Assembly: GCF_006716465.1 (NCBI RefSeq)
Contig: NZ_VFPB01000006.1
Coordinates: 172,002-236,001, forward strand
Length of the DNA stretch: 64,000 nt
Direction: 5' to 3'
From: Pseudoxanthomonas sp. 3HH-4
GTDB lineage: Bacteria; Pseudomonadota; Gammaproteobacteria; Xanthomonadales; Xanthomonadaceae
Shown here: in pieces, positions 51,397-59,891 of the stretch
Layout: the number at the start of each line of letters is the position of its first letter
How positions within the stretch are numbered: position 1 is the first letter of the stretch
Program-made: the position numbers and the translations under genes
The notes under the pieces: model-generated
The model's database searches: none
Seen by the model: the letters and a program-made list of their open reading frames with translations, nothing else
Told to the model about the DNA's origin: nothing

Positions 51397-53291
51397 GGCT
51401 GGCGGTGTCCGCCAGCGTGCTGCTGGCCGCGGGGCTGGGCATCGGCGCGGCAGCCGCGGCGCAGGACGGCTATCGCCCCCTGCCGTCCGCCGGTGCGCCG
51501 GTGCTGGATGCCCTGCCGGCGGAGCCGGGGGCGCAGGGCGACATGCCGTCGCTGATCGCCAACGTGGCCGGGCGTCAGACCCACTCGCTGGATGGACGCT
51601 GGCAGGCCATGGTGGATGCCTACGGTGCGGGCATGGGCGACTGGAAAGCCGCGTGGCGCGACCGCACGCCAACCCGACGCGATGAGTTCCTCGAATACGG
51701 GTTCGATGATGCGGTGACGCTGCAGGTACCCGGCGATTTCAATACCCAGCAGCCGGCGCTGCACTGGCTGGAGGGATCGGTCTGGTACCGCAAGCAGTTC
51801 GACTTCGATGCCAAACGGTTGCGGCGCGATGGGCGCCGCGTCTTCGTGCATTTCGGTGCCGCCAACTACCGCACCGACGTGTTCCTCAACGGCGAACCCA
51901 TTGGCAGCCACGAGGGCGGATTCACGCCGTTCCAGTTCGAACTCACCGGCAAGCTGAAGCAGGGTGGGAACAGGTTGCTGGTGCATGTCGACAACCGGCG
52001 CCGCCGCGATGCGGTGCCCGCGATGGGGGTCGACTGGTTCAACTACGGCGGCCTGACCCGCAGCGTGCGGCTGGTGGAAGTGCCTGCGCGCCACATCCGC
52101 GACTATCACCTGCAACTCTCGCCCGATGACACCCAGCAGGTCAGCGGCTGGGTGTGGCTAGCACCGGCGCGTGCCGACGTGCCGGTGAAGGTCGAGGTGC
52201 CGGAACTGGGCGTGTCGTTCGACGCGCGCACCGGTGCCGATGGTCGCGCCGCGGTGTCGTTCCGAGCGCCCTTGCAATTGTGGTCGCCGGAGCGGTCCAG
52301 GCTGTACCGTGTGCGCGTGTCCGGGGCCGGCGACACGGTGGAGGACGAGATTGGATTTCGCAGCATCGCGGTGCAGGGCGAGAGGATCCTGCTCAACGGC
52401 GAGCCCGTGCAGCTGCGCGGCGTCAACCTGCACGAGGAGATCGACGGACGGCGCGCGACATCGGAGGACGACTACCGGCGCCTGCTGGAGCAGGCGAAGG
52501 CGCTGGGCGCCAACTTCGTGCGCACCGCGCATTATCCGTTCGGCGAGACGTTCGTGCGCCTGGCCGACCGCATGGGCATCCTGCTGTGGGAAGAGATCCC
52601 GGTCTATCAGGGCATCGACTTCGCCAACGCCGGAACGCGCCAGCGGATGCAGCACATGCTGGCCGAGATGATCGGACGCGACCGCAACCGCGCTGCGGTG
52701 ATCATGTGGGGCATCGCCAACGAGACTGCACCGGGCGATGCACGCAACGCCGCGCTGTCCGCGCTTGCCGCGCAGGCGCGTGTGCAGGACCCGACCCGCC
52801 TGGTCGCGGCGGCGTTCTACGGCCCCGGCTTCCACGGCGCACGGCTTGAAATGCGCGATCCATTGTTTCCGGCGCTGGACGTGATCGGCGCCAACATCTA
52901 CTACGGCTGGTACGTGCCGTGGCCGGTGGCGCCGGAAGAGGTGGAATGGATCTCGCCGGGCAAGCCGCTGCTGGTCTCAGAGTTCGGCGCGGAAGCTCGC
53001 TACGGTCGCCATGGCGCGGCCGACCTGGCCAGCGACTGGAACGAGGAATTCCAGGCCGAGTTCTACCGCAGGCAGTTCCGCATGATCGAACGGCTGCCGT
53101 TCGTGCAGGGGACCTTGCCATGGGTGCTGGCGGATTTCCGTTCGCCGGTGCGCATGCACCCGCATCAACAGGGGTACAACCGCAAGGGGCTGCTATCGGA
53201 GAGCGGCGAGCGCAAACTCGCGTGGCACGTGGTGGCGGATTTCTATCGCTCGCGTGCGCCCATGCCCAACCTGGAAGGAGTCGCCCCGTGA
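51393..53291 (+). CDS. GH2 glycoside hydrolase (probable beta-galactosidase)
   Basis: The 632-residue protein starts at GTG 51393, overlapping the GH74 stop, and has a signal peptide (cleavage near AAA-Q). A sugar-binding jelly roll (~55-230, WYRKQFDFD, GAANYRTDVFLNGEPIG), an immunoglobulin-like domain and a TIM barrel follow. The acid/base is Glu444 (WGIANET) and the nucleophile Glu530 (LVSEFGAEA). VNLHEEIDGRR marks the barrel entry. In GH2, beta-galactosidase and beta-glucuronidase cannot be separated by motif alone; galactosyl side chains of xyloglucan favour the first. Confidence 0.88.
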   Translation: MRLAVSASVLLAAGLGIGAAAAAQDGYRPLPSAGAPVLDALPAEPGAQGDMPSLIANVAGRQTHSLDGRWQAMVDAYGAGMGDWKAAWRDRTPTRRDEFLEYGFDDAVTLQVPGDFNTQQPALHWLEGSVWYRKQFDFDAKRLRRDGRRVFVHFGAANYRTDVFLNGEPIGSHEGGFTPFQFELTGKLKQGGNRLLVHVDNRRRRDAVPAMGVDWFNYGGLTRSVRLVEVPARHIRDYHLQLSPDDTQQVSGWVWLAPARADVPVKVEVPELGVSFDARTGADGRAAVSFRAPLQLWSPERSRLYRVRVSGAGDTVEDEIGFRSIAVQGERILLNGEPVQLRGVNLHEEIDGRRATSEDDYRRLLEQAKALGANFVRTAHYPFGETFVRLADRMGILLWEEIPVYQGIDFANAGTRQRMQHMLAEMIGRDRNRAAVIMWGIANETAPGDARNAALSALAAQARVQDPTRLVAAAFYGPGFHGARLEMRDPLFPALDVIGANIYYGWYVPWPVAPEEVEWISPGKPLLVSEFGAEARYGRHGAADLASDWNEEFQAEFYRRQFRMIERLPFVQGTLPWVLADFRSPVRMHPHQQGYNRKGLLSESGERKLAWHVVADFYRSRAPMPNLEGVAP

Positions 53292-55222
53292 TCGTTACTG
53301 TTTCTTTCCGTGTCGGCATGCTGCTCGCCGGCTTGCTGGTGTGTGCATCCGCACACGCCGTCGAACTGCCGCGCGTTTTTGCCGATGGCATGGTGGTGCA
53401 GCGCGACCAGCCGGTGCAGGTCTGGGGCCAGGCGGCCGCGGGCGCGCGCGTCGTGGTGGCGTTCGCCGGCCGCGACGGTGCGGCGCAGGCCGATGCCAGT
53501 GGCCACTGGTCGCTGGAACTGCCCGCGCTGCCCGCCGGTGGACCGCACGTGATGCGTATCGACGATGGCACCGGCGCGCGCGTGCTGCAGGACGTACTGG
53601 TGGGCGACGTGTGGCTGGCCAGCGGGCAGTCGAACATGGAGTGGCCGATCGCGCAGTCGGCGGATCCGGAAGGGGAGATCGCGCGCGCGACCGATCCGCA
53701 GATCCGCCATTTCAAGATCCCCAAGTCCTGGGCCGGCACGCCGCAGGCGCAGCTCGCAGGTGGCGAATGGGTCGCCTCGTCGCCGCAGGCCGCAGGCAAG
53801 TTCTCGGCGGTGGCGCATTTCTTCGCGCGCGAACTGCGCAAGGTCACCGGCGTGCCGATCGGCATCATCGACAGCACCTGGGGTGGCAGCCGCATCGAAG
53901 CCTGGATGGACGCGCCATCGCAAGGTCTGGACGAAAAGGCGCTCGCCCAGCAGGCCAGCACGCTGCGCGCGCAGGACGAGCAGGCGCTGGCACGGACACA
54001 CCGCAATCTCGCGCGCTGGCCGGATCTTCCCGCCGATGATGCAGGCTGGCAGTCCGCCGGGACCGACGCGTCCGCATGGACCACGATCAAGGTGCCTGCG
54101 CTGTGGGAAGCGGCAGGCTGGAACGGCATGGACGGCGTAGCGTGGTACCGCACCACGTTCACGCTGACCGCCGAAGAGGCCGCCGCCGGCGTGACGGTGG
54201 GCGTGGGCCGCATCGACGATTCCGACACCACCTGGGTCAATGGCACCCAGGTCGGCCAGACGCACATGCAGTACAACCTGCCGCGCCGTTACACTGTGCC
54301 GGCATCGGCCCTGCATGCGGGCGTCAATCACGTGGCCGTGCGCGTATCCGACTTCGGCGGCGGGGGCGGCATCCACGGCGACGCGGCCGAGGTCTTCGTG
54401 CAGCCGCAGGGCGCTGCGCCGCGCACGTTGGCGGACTGGTCGTTCCGGCCGTCCCGCGTCAGCGTCGCCCTGGTCGACGACAAGAACCAGCATCCCACCC
54501 TGCTGTACAACGCGATGATCCATCCGCTGCAGCCCTACGCGCTGCGCGGCGTGATCTGGTACCAGGGCGAATCGAACGCGAACACCGTGGCGGACGCACT
54601 GCACTACCGCCGGCAGTTCCCCGCGATGATCGAACAGTGGCGGGCGCAGTGGCGCATGCAGTGGGATGCGCCCAGCCTGCCGTTCCTGTGGGTGCAGCTG
54701 GCCAACTTCTCCTCCGGCACCGACAAGGGCGACGAGAGTCCCTGGGCTGTGTTGCGCGAGTCGCAGTCGATGACCTTGTGGATGCCGGGCACCGCGCAGG
54801 CGGTGGCGATCGATATCGGCAATCCCGACGACATCCATCCGCTCAACAAGCAGGACGTCGGCAAGCGCCTGGCGCTGGCCGCACGGCATGTGGCGTACGG
54901 CGAAGCCGTGGACTTCCATGGCCCGACGCCCCAGCACACCCGCTTCGAGGGCGGTGCTGCACATGTCGAGTTCGGCAGCGCGGGCGGCAGGCTGGCGGTG
55001 CGCGGTGGCGGCACGCGCGTGCACGGCTTCGCGCTCGCCGGCACGGACCAGGTCTTCCATCCGGCGGAGGCTTCGCTTGCGGAGGGACGCGTAGTGGTGC
55101 GCAGTGCGGCGGTCCCGCGCCCCGTCGCCGTGCGCTATGCGTGGTCTGACAACCCCGTCGACGCCGACCTGATCAATACCGAGCAGCTGCCGGCCTCGCC
55201 GTTCCGCAGCGACACCTGGTGA
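53288..55222 (+). CDS. CE20-type xyloglucan acetylesterase (sialate O-acetylesterase-like)
   Basis: The 644-residue protein starts at GTG 53288, overlapping the GH2 stop, with a signal peptide (cleavage near AHA-V). The SGNH hydrolase core is split by a beta-sandwich insert (~255-380). Nucleophile Ser115 is in ASGQSNMEWP, a second block is VIWYQGESNANT, and Asp515/His517 lie in DDIHPLN. This interrupted layout matches the CE20 family, which removes acetyl groups from xyloglucan galactose in Xanthomonas. It would expose side chains to the following exo-enzymes. Confidence 0.88.
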   Translation: MIVTVSFRVGMLLAGLLVCASAHAVELPRVFADGMVVQRDQPVQVWGQAAAGARVVVAFAGRDGAAQADASGHWSLELPALPAGGPHVMRIDDGTGARVLQDVLVGDVWLASGQSNMEWPIAQSADPEGEIARATDPQIRHFKIPKSWAGTPQAQLAGGEWVASSPQAAGKFSAVAHFFARELRKVTGVPIGIIDSTWGGSRIEAWMDAPSQGLDEKALAQQASTLRAQDEQALARTHRNLARWPDLPADDAGWQSAGTDASAWTTIKVPALWEAAGWNGMDGVAWYRTTFTLTAEEAAAGVTVGVGRIDDSDTTWVNGTQVGQTHMQYNLPRRYTVPASALHAGVNHVAVRVSDFGGGGGIHGDAAEVFVQPQGAAPRTLADWSFRPSRVSVALVDDKNQHPTLLYNAMIHPLQPYALRGVIWYQGESNANTVADALHYRRQFPAMIEQWRAQWRMQWDAPSLPFLWVQLANFSSGTDKGDESPWAVLRESQSMTLWMPGTAQAVAIDIGNPDDIHPLNKQDVGKRLALAARHVAYGEAVDFHGPTPQHTRFEGGAAHVEFGSAGGRLAVRGGGTRVHGFALAGTDQVFHPAEASLAEGRVVVRSAAVPRPVAVRYAWSDNPVDADLINTEQLPASPFRSDTW

Positions 55223-55238
55223 ACCTGGAGTCTTGTTG

Positions 55239-56915
55239 ATGATGCCTCGTCTGCTTCGTTCTTCCGCGCTTGCCGGCCTGCTGGTCGCCAGTGTGCTGCT
55301 CGCTGGCTGCGAGCGTGCCGGTGATGCGGCAAAGCGGACCGGCGACACTCCGGCCGGGGATGCGCACAACGGTGGCGAGGCCCCCATCCCGCAGATCGTC
55401 AGCAAGGACGGACGCCATGCGCTGATGGTCGACGGCGCCCCGTTCCTGATCCTGGGCGCGCAGGTCAACAACTCCAGCAACTGGCCGCAGGCACTGGACG
55501 ATGTGTGGCCGGCGATCGACGTGGTCAAGCCGAACACGGTGATGGTGCCGGTGGCGTGGGAACAGGTCGAAGCGAAGGAGGGGACGTTCGACTTCTCCTT
55601 CGTCGACGTGCTGCTCAAGCAGGCGCGCGAAAAGAACGTGCGGCTGGTGCTGCTGTGGTTCGCGACGTGGAAGAACAACGGGCCTAACTACGCGCCGGCG
55701 TGGGTGAAGCTGGACAATGCGCGCTTCCCGCGCGTGATCACGGCGGATGGGCGCACGCTCAACTCGCTGTCGCCGCACGCACAGGCCACGCTGGACGCCG
55801 ACCGCAAAGCCTTCGTCGCGCTGATGACGCACCTGAAGGCCGCGGATCCGCAGCGCACCGTCATCCTGGTGCAGCCGCAGAACGAGCCCGGCACCTATGG
55901 CAGCGTGCGCGACTTCTCGCCGCTGGCGCAGAAGGTGTTCGAGGGACCGGTGCCCGACGCCCTGCTGAAGAAACTGGGCAAGGCGCCGGGCACGTGGCGC
56001 GAGGTGTTCGGCACGGATGCGGACGAGGTCTTCCATGCTTGGCATATCGCGCACTACATCGACCAGGTGGCCGAGGCGGGCAAGGCGGTCTATCCGCTGC
56101 CGATGTACATCAACGCCGCGCTGCGCGGACCATTCAATCCCGGTCAGCCGGGCCAGTACGCCAGTGGTGGCCCGACCGACAACGTCCTGGATGTGTACAA
56201 GGCCGCGGCGCCACACATCGACCTGCTGACGCCCGACATCTACATGCCGGAGTACACGCACTACACCACGGTGCTGGACCGCTATGCGCGCGCGGACAAT
56301 CCGCTGTTCGTCTCCGAGACCGGCAACCGCGAGGAGTACGCGCGCTACTTCTTCTCCGCACTGGGCGAGCAGGCCATCGGCTGGTCGCCGTTCGGCATCG
56401 ACTACTCGCGCTATTCCAACTGGCCGCTCGGCGCCAAGCACATGGACGAGAAGACGCTGGCCACGTTCGCGATGAACTACGCGATGGTGACGCCGGCGGC
56501 TCGCGTCATCGCGCAGGCGAGCTTCGAGGGCAAGGTGCGTGGTACCGCCGAGCAGCCGGGGCAGGCGGTGCAGACGGTGAAGATCGATGACCGCTGGAAC
56601 ATGGTGGTGACGTATGGCGTGCCGCAGTTCTGGTTCCAGGGCGAGCCGCCCGGCAATCTGGAGCCCATCGGCCGCGCGCTGGTGGTGCAGCTGGGGCCGG
56701 ACGAATTCCTGGTCACCGGCGCGCATGCGCGCATCAACATCCACGCCGCCGATCCGGCGCTGGCCGCGCGGCAGATCTACGACTACGTCGACGAGGGCAC
56801 CTACGTCGATGGCAAGTGGGTGTTCCGCCGTCGCTGGAATGGCGACCAGACCGACTACGGCCTCAATTTCTCCAGCGTCCCGCAATTGCTGCGGGTGAAG
56901 CTGGCGACCTACTGA
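55239..56915 (+). CDS. GH35 beta-galactosidase lipoprotein (Bgl35A-like)
   Basis: The 558-residue protein starts at ATG 55239 (GGAG 8 bases upstream; TTG 55233 and ATG 55242 are alternatives). It has a lipoprotein signal with lipobox LLAGC, so it is membrane-anchored. The TIM barrel carries acid/base Glu216 (QPQNEPGTYG) and nucleophile Glu360 (LFVSETGNREE). The C-terminal ~150 residues match the DUF5597 domain found in Cellvibrio japonicus Bgl35A, which removes galactose from xyloglucan oligosaccharides. It sits directly before the alpha-xylosidase gene. Confidence 0.88.
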   Translation: MMPRLLRSSALAGLLVASVLLAGCERAGDAAKRTGDTPAGDAHNGGEAPIPQIVSKDGRHALMVDGAPFLILGAQVNNSSNWPQALDDVWPAIDVVKPNTVMVPVAWEQVEAKEGTFDFSFVDVLLKQAREKNVRLVLLWFATWKNNGPNYAPAWVKLDNARFPRVITADGRTLNSLSPHAQATLDADRKAFVALMTHLKAADPQRTVILVQPQNEPGTYGSVRDFSPLAQKVFEGPVPDALLKKLGKAPGTWREVFGTDADEVFHAWHIAHYIDQVAEAGKAVYPLPMYINAALRGPFNPGQPGQYASGGPTDNVLDVYKAAAPHIDLLTPDIYMPEYTHYTTVLDRYARADNPLFVSETGNREEYARYFFSALGEQAIGWSPFGIDYSRYSNWPLGAKHMDEKTLATFAMNYAMVTPAARVIAQASFEGKVRGTAEQPGQAVQTVKIDDRWNMVVTYGVPQFWFQGEPPGNLEPIGRALVVQLGPDEFLVTGAHARINIHAADPALAARQIYDYVDEGTYVDGKWVFRRRWNGDQTDYGLNFSSVPQLLRVKLATY

Positions 56916-56983
56916 ACGATCCACGGGCCGGTACCGCCGGTCCATGAACCGGGACGCCTGCGGGCGCCCACGAGGAGCAAGCG

Positions 56984-59830
56984 ATGGGTTACTTGAAGAC
57001 GTTGACGGTGCCGCTGCTGGCCCTGGCTGCAGCGGGCGCCAACGCCGCGGGCAACGAGGCCGTCGAGAAGATCGACCACGGCGTGATCGTGCGCCCCGCC
57101 GACGCGTCCGCCGCCGACGTGAAGGTGGAAGCGGTCGCGCCGGGCATCCTGCGCGTGATGGCCGATCCCGACGGCGACTTCGCCCGCACGCCCAGCCTGA
57201 TGCGCGCGAAAACCGGTGCGCCGCCGGCGGTGAAGGTGGGCGAAGCCGGCGGGCAGGTGACGGTCAGCACGCAAGGCATTTCGGCGAAGGTCGATGCCCG
57301 CACGGGCCAGGTCAGTTTCTTCGACGCCGCCAGCAAGCCGCTGCTCGCCGAGCGCGCGCGCACCTTCTCTCCGGCAACGTTCGAGGGCAAGGACTACTAC
57401 AGCATCCGCCAGCGCTTCGAGTCGCCGGATGACGAAGCCTTCTACGGCACCGGCCTGCACCAGCAGGGCTGGATGAACCTCAAGGGGCGCGATGTCGAGC
57501 TGCTCCAGCACAACATCGACAAGGCGATTCCCTACCTGGTCTCCACGCGCCACTACGGCATCCTGTGGGACAGCAACGCGATCACCCGCTATGGCGATCC
57601 GCGTGGCCTGCAGCCGCTGGGCACGTCGCTGGACCTGTTCGACGCGCAGGGTAAGCCGGGTGCGCTGACCGCGCGCTACACCGTCAACGGGAAGCAGGTG
57701 GTCGAGCGTCGCGAAAGCGAAGTGAACTACCAGTACATCAAGGACCTCGCGAACTTCCCCGCCGCAGGCAAGAACATGGCGCAGGGCGGACGCAGCGACG
57801 TGGTGTGGGAGGGCGAGATCGCCGCGCGCACCGATGGCCGGCATACGTTCTCGGTCTACAACAGCGAGTACGCCAAGCTGTACATCGACGGCAAGCTGGT
57901 CATCGACCGCTGGCGCCAGAACTGGAACCCGTGGCACCACGAGTTCGCGTTGGACATGAAGGCCGGGCAGCGGCACAAGGTGAAGCTGGTGTGGGACCGC
58001 ATCGAACCGGCCTACATCGCGCTGCTGCACCGCGATCCGCTGCCCGCCGACGAAGCGAAAGACCTGTCGATCTGGTCCGAGGCCGCGCAGGCTATCGACT
58101 ACTACGTCGTCGTCGGCGACGATGCCGACCAGGTGCTGGCCGGCTACCGCACGCTGACCGGCAAGGCCGTGCTGCTGCCGAAGTGGTCGTACGGCTTCTG
58201 GCAGAGCCGCGAGCGCTACAAGACCCAGGCGGAGCTGACCGGCGCGCTGGACGAATACCGCAAGCGCAAGCTGCCGATCGATGCCATCGTGCTCGACTGG
58301 TCGTACTGGCCCGAAGATGCCTGGGGTTCGCATGATTTCGATGCGAAGAACTTCCCGGATCCTGACGGCATGGTCGACCACGTCCACGACCAGCACGCGC
58401 AGATCATGATCTCGGTGTGGCCGAAGTTCTATCCGACCACGGCCAACTACAAGGAACTCGATGCCGCCGGCCACATGTACCACCGCAACGTGGAAGTGGG
58501 CGAGCTGGACTGGATCGGCAAGGGCTACCTCAACTCGTTCTATGACCCGTATTCGAAGGAGGCGCAGGACATCTTCTGGCGCCAGGTCAACGGCAAGCTC
58601 AACGCCAAAGGATTCGATGCGTGGTGGCTGGATGCCAGCGAGCCCGACCTGCACAGCAACATCGACATCGGCGAACGCAAGGCGCGCACCACGCCGACCT
58701 CGCTGGGTCCGTCGGTGGAGTTCTTCAACTCGTATCCGCTGGTGCATTCGGAAGGCGTCTACCGCGGTTCGCGCGAGCAGGATCCCGACAAACGCGTCTT
58801 CATCCTGTCGCGCGCGTTCTTCGCGGGCCAGCAGCGCGCCGGCGCGGCGTTCTGGAGCGGCGACATCGTGCCGCGCTGGGATGACCTGCGCGAGCAGATC
58901 TCCGGCCTCGTCAACGCCTCCATGGCCGGCGCGCCGAACGTAAGCTTCGACATCGGCGGCTTCTCCCCGGAACGGCGCTACGAAACCAAGGACCCGGCGC
59001 ATCTGGCCGAGTGGCGCGAGCTGAGCCTGCGCTGGTTCCAGCACGGTGCGTTCGTGCCGATCTTCCGCCTGCACGGCCAGTTCCCGTACCGCGAAATCTG
59101 GGAGATCGCACCGGAAGGCACGCCGCACTACGACAGCTTCGTGCACTACCTGAAGCTGCGTTACACGCTGCTGCCTTACATCTACACGCTGGCCGGCGAC
59201 ACCTGGCACCAGGACGGCACGCTGCTGCGCACGCTGGCGATGGACTTCCCGTCCGACCCGAAGGTGCGCGACATCGCCGACCAATACCTGTTCGGCCCGG
59301 CGTTCCTGGTCGCGCCGGTGACGACGTTCAAGGCGACCACGCGCCAGGTCTACCTGCCGGCGGGCACCAGCTGGATCGATTTCGAGACCGGCAAGCGTTA
59401 CGACGGCGGCCAGACCATCGACGCCGCCGCGCCGCTGCAGCGCATGCCGCTGTTCGTCCGCGCCGGGGCCATCGTGCCGCGCACGGTGGTGCAGCAGTAC
59501 GTGGACGAGAAGCCCGATGCACCGCTGACCATCGAGGTCTACACCGGTGCCGATGGCTCGTTCTCGCTGTACGAGGACAACGGTCGCAGCTACGGCTACG
59601 AGCGCGGCGAATCCAGCCGCATTCCGCTGGCGTGGAACGAAAAGGCGGGTGAACTGCGCATCGGCGCGCGCGAAGGTCGCTATCCCGGCATGGTCGCCAA
59701 CCGCGAGGTGCGGGTCCGTTTCATTGATGGTCCCCGCGCCGATGCCGGCACGCTGGAACCGGCGGCCGACGTCACCGTGCGTTACGACGGCAAGGCGCAG
59801 GCCGTGCGGTTTCCCCGCACTGCACGATGA
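56984..59830 (+). CDS. GH31 alpha-xylosidase with PA14 insert (Xyl31A-like)
   Basis: The enzyme removes xylose from the non-reducing end of xyloglucan oligosaccharides. The 948-residue protein starts at ATG 56984 (GAGGAG upstream) with a signal peptide (cleavage near ANA-A). A PA14 domain (~265-365, VYNSEYAKLYIDGKLV) is inserted in the N-terminal beta domain, the hallmark of C. japonicus Xyl31A that favours longer oligosaccharides. Nucleophile Asp550 is in WWLDASEPD and acid/base Asp627 in FWSGDIVPRW. Released xylose would feed XylA/XylB downstream. Confidence 0.94.
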   Translation: MGYLKTLTVPLLALAAAGANAAGNEAVEKIDHGVIVRPADASAADVKVEAVAPGILRVMADPDGDFARTPSLMRAKTGAPPAVKVGEAGGQVTVSTQGISAKVDARTGQVSFFDAASKPLLAERARTFSPATFEGKDYYSIRQRFESPDDEAFYGTGLHQQGWMNLKGRDVELLQHNIDKAIPYLVSTRHYGILWDSNAITRYGDPRGLQPLGTSLDLFDAQGKPGALTARYTVNGKQVVERRESEVNYQYIKDLANFPAAGKNMAQGGRSDVVWEGEIAARTDGRHTFSVYNSEYAKLYIDGKLVIDRWRQNWNPWHHEFALDMKAGQRHKVKLVWDRIEPAYIALLHRDPLPADEAKDLSIWSEAAQAIDYYVVVGDDADQVLAGYRTLTGKAVLLPKWSYGFWQSRERYKTQAELTGALDEYRKRKLPIDAIVLDWSYWPEDAWGSHDFDAKNFPDPDGMVDHVHDQHAQIMISVWPKFYPTTANYKELDAAGHMYHRNVEVGELDWIGKGYLNSFYDPYSKEAQDIFWRQVNGKLNAKGFDAWWLDASEPDLHSNIDIGERKARTTPTSLGPSVEFFNSYPLVHSEGVYRGSREQDPDKRVFILSRAFFAGQQRAGAAFWSGDIVPRWDDLREQISGLVNASMAGAPNVSFDIGGFSPERRYETKDPAHLAEWRELSLRWFQHGAFVPIFRLHGQFPYREIWEIAPEGTPHYDSFVHYLKLRYTLLPYIYTLAGDTWHQDGTLLRTLAMDFPSDPKVRDIADQYLFGPAFLVAPVTTFKATTRQVYLPAGTSWIDFETGKRYDGGQTIDAAAPLQRMPLFVRAGAIVPRTVVQQYVDEKPDAPLTIEVYTGADGSFSLYEDNGRSYGYERGESSRIPLAWNEKAGELRIGAREGRYPGMVANREVRVRFIDGPRADAGTLEPAADVTVRYDGKAQAVRFPRTAR

Positions 59831-59891
59831 CAGCAGGGTGGTCGGGCGGCACCATGGAAACCGGTAGACAACACCTGTCCGGGAGGGCTGG

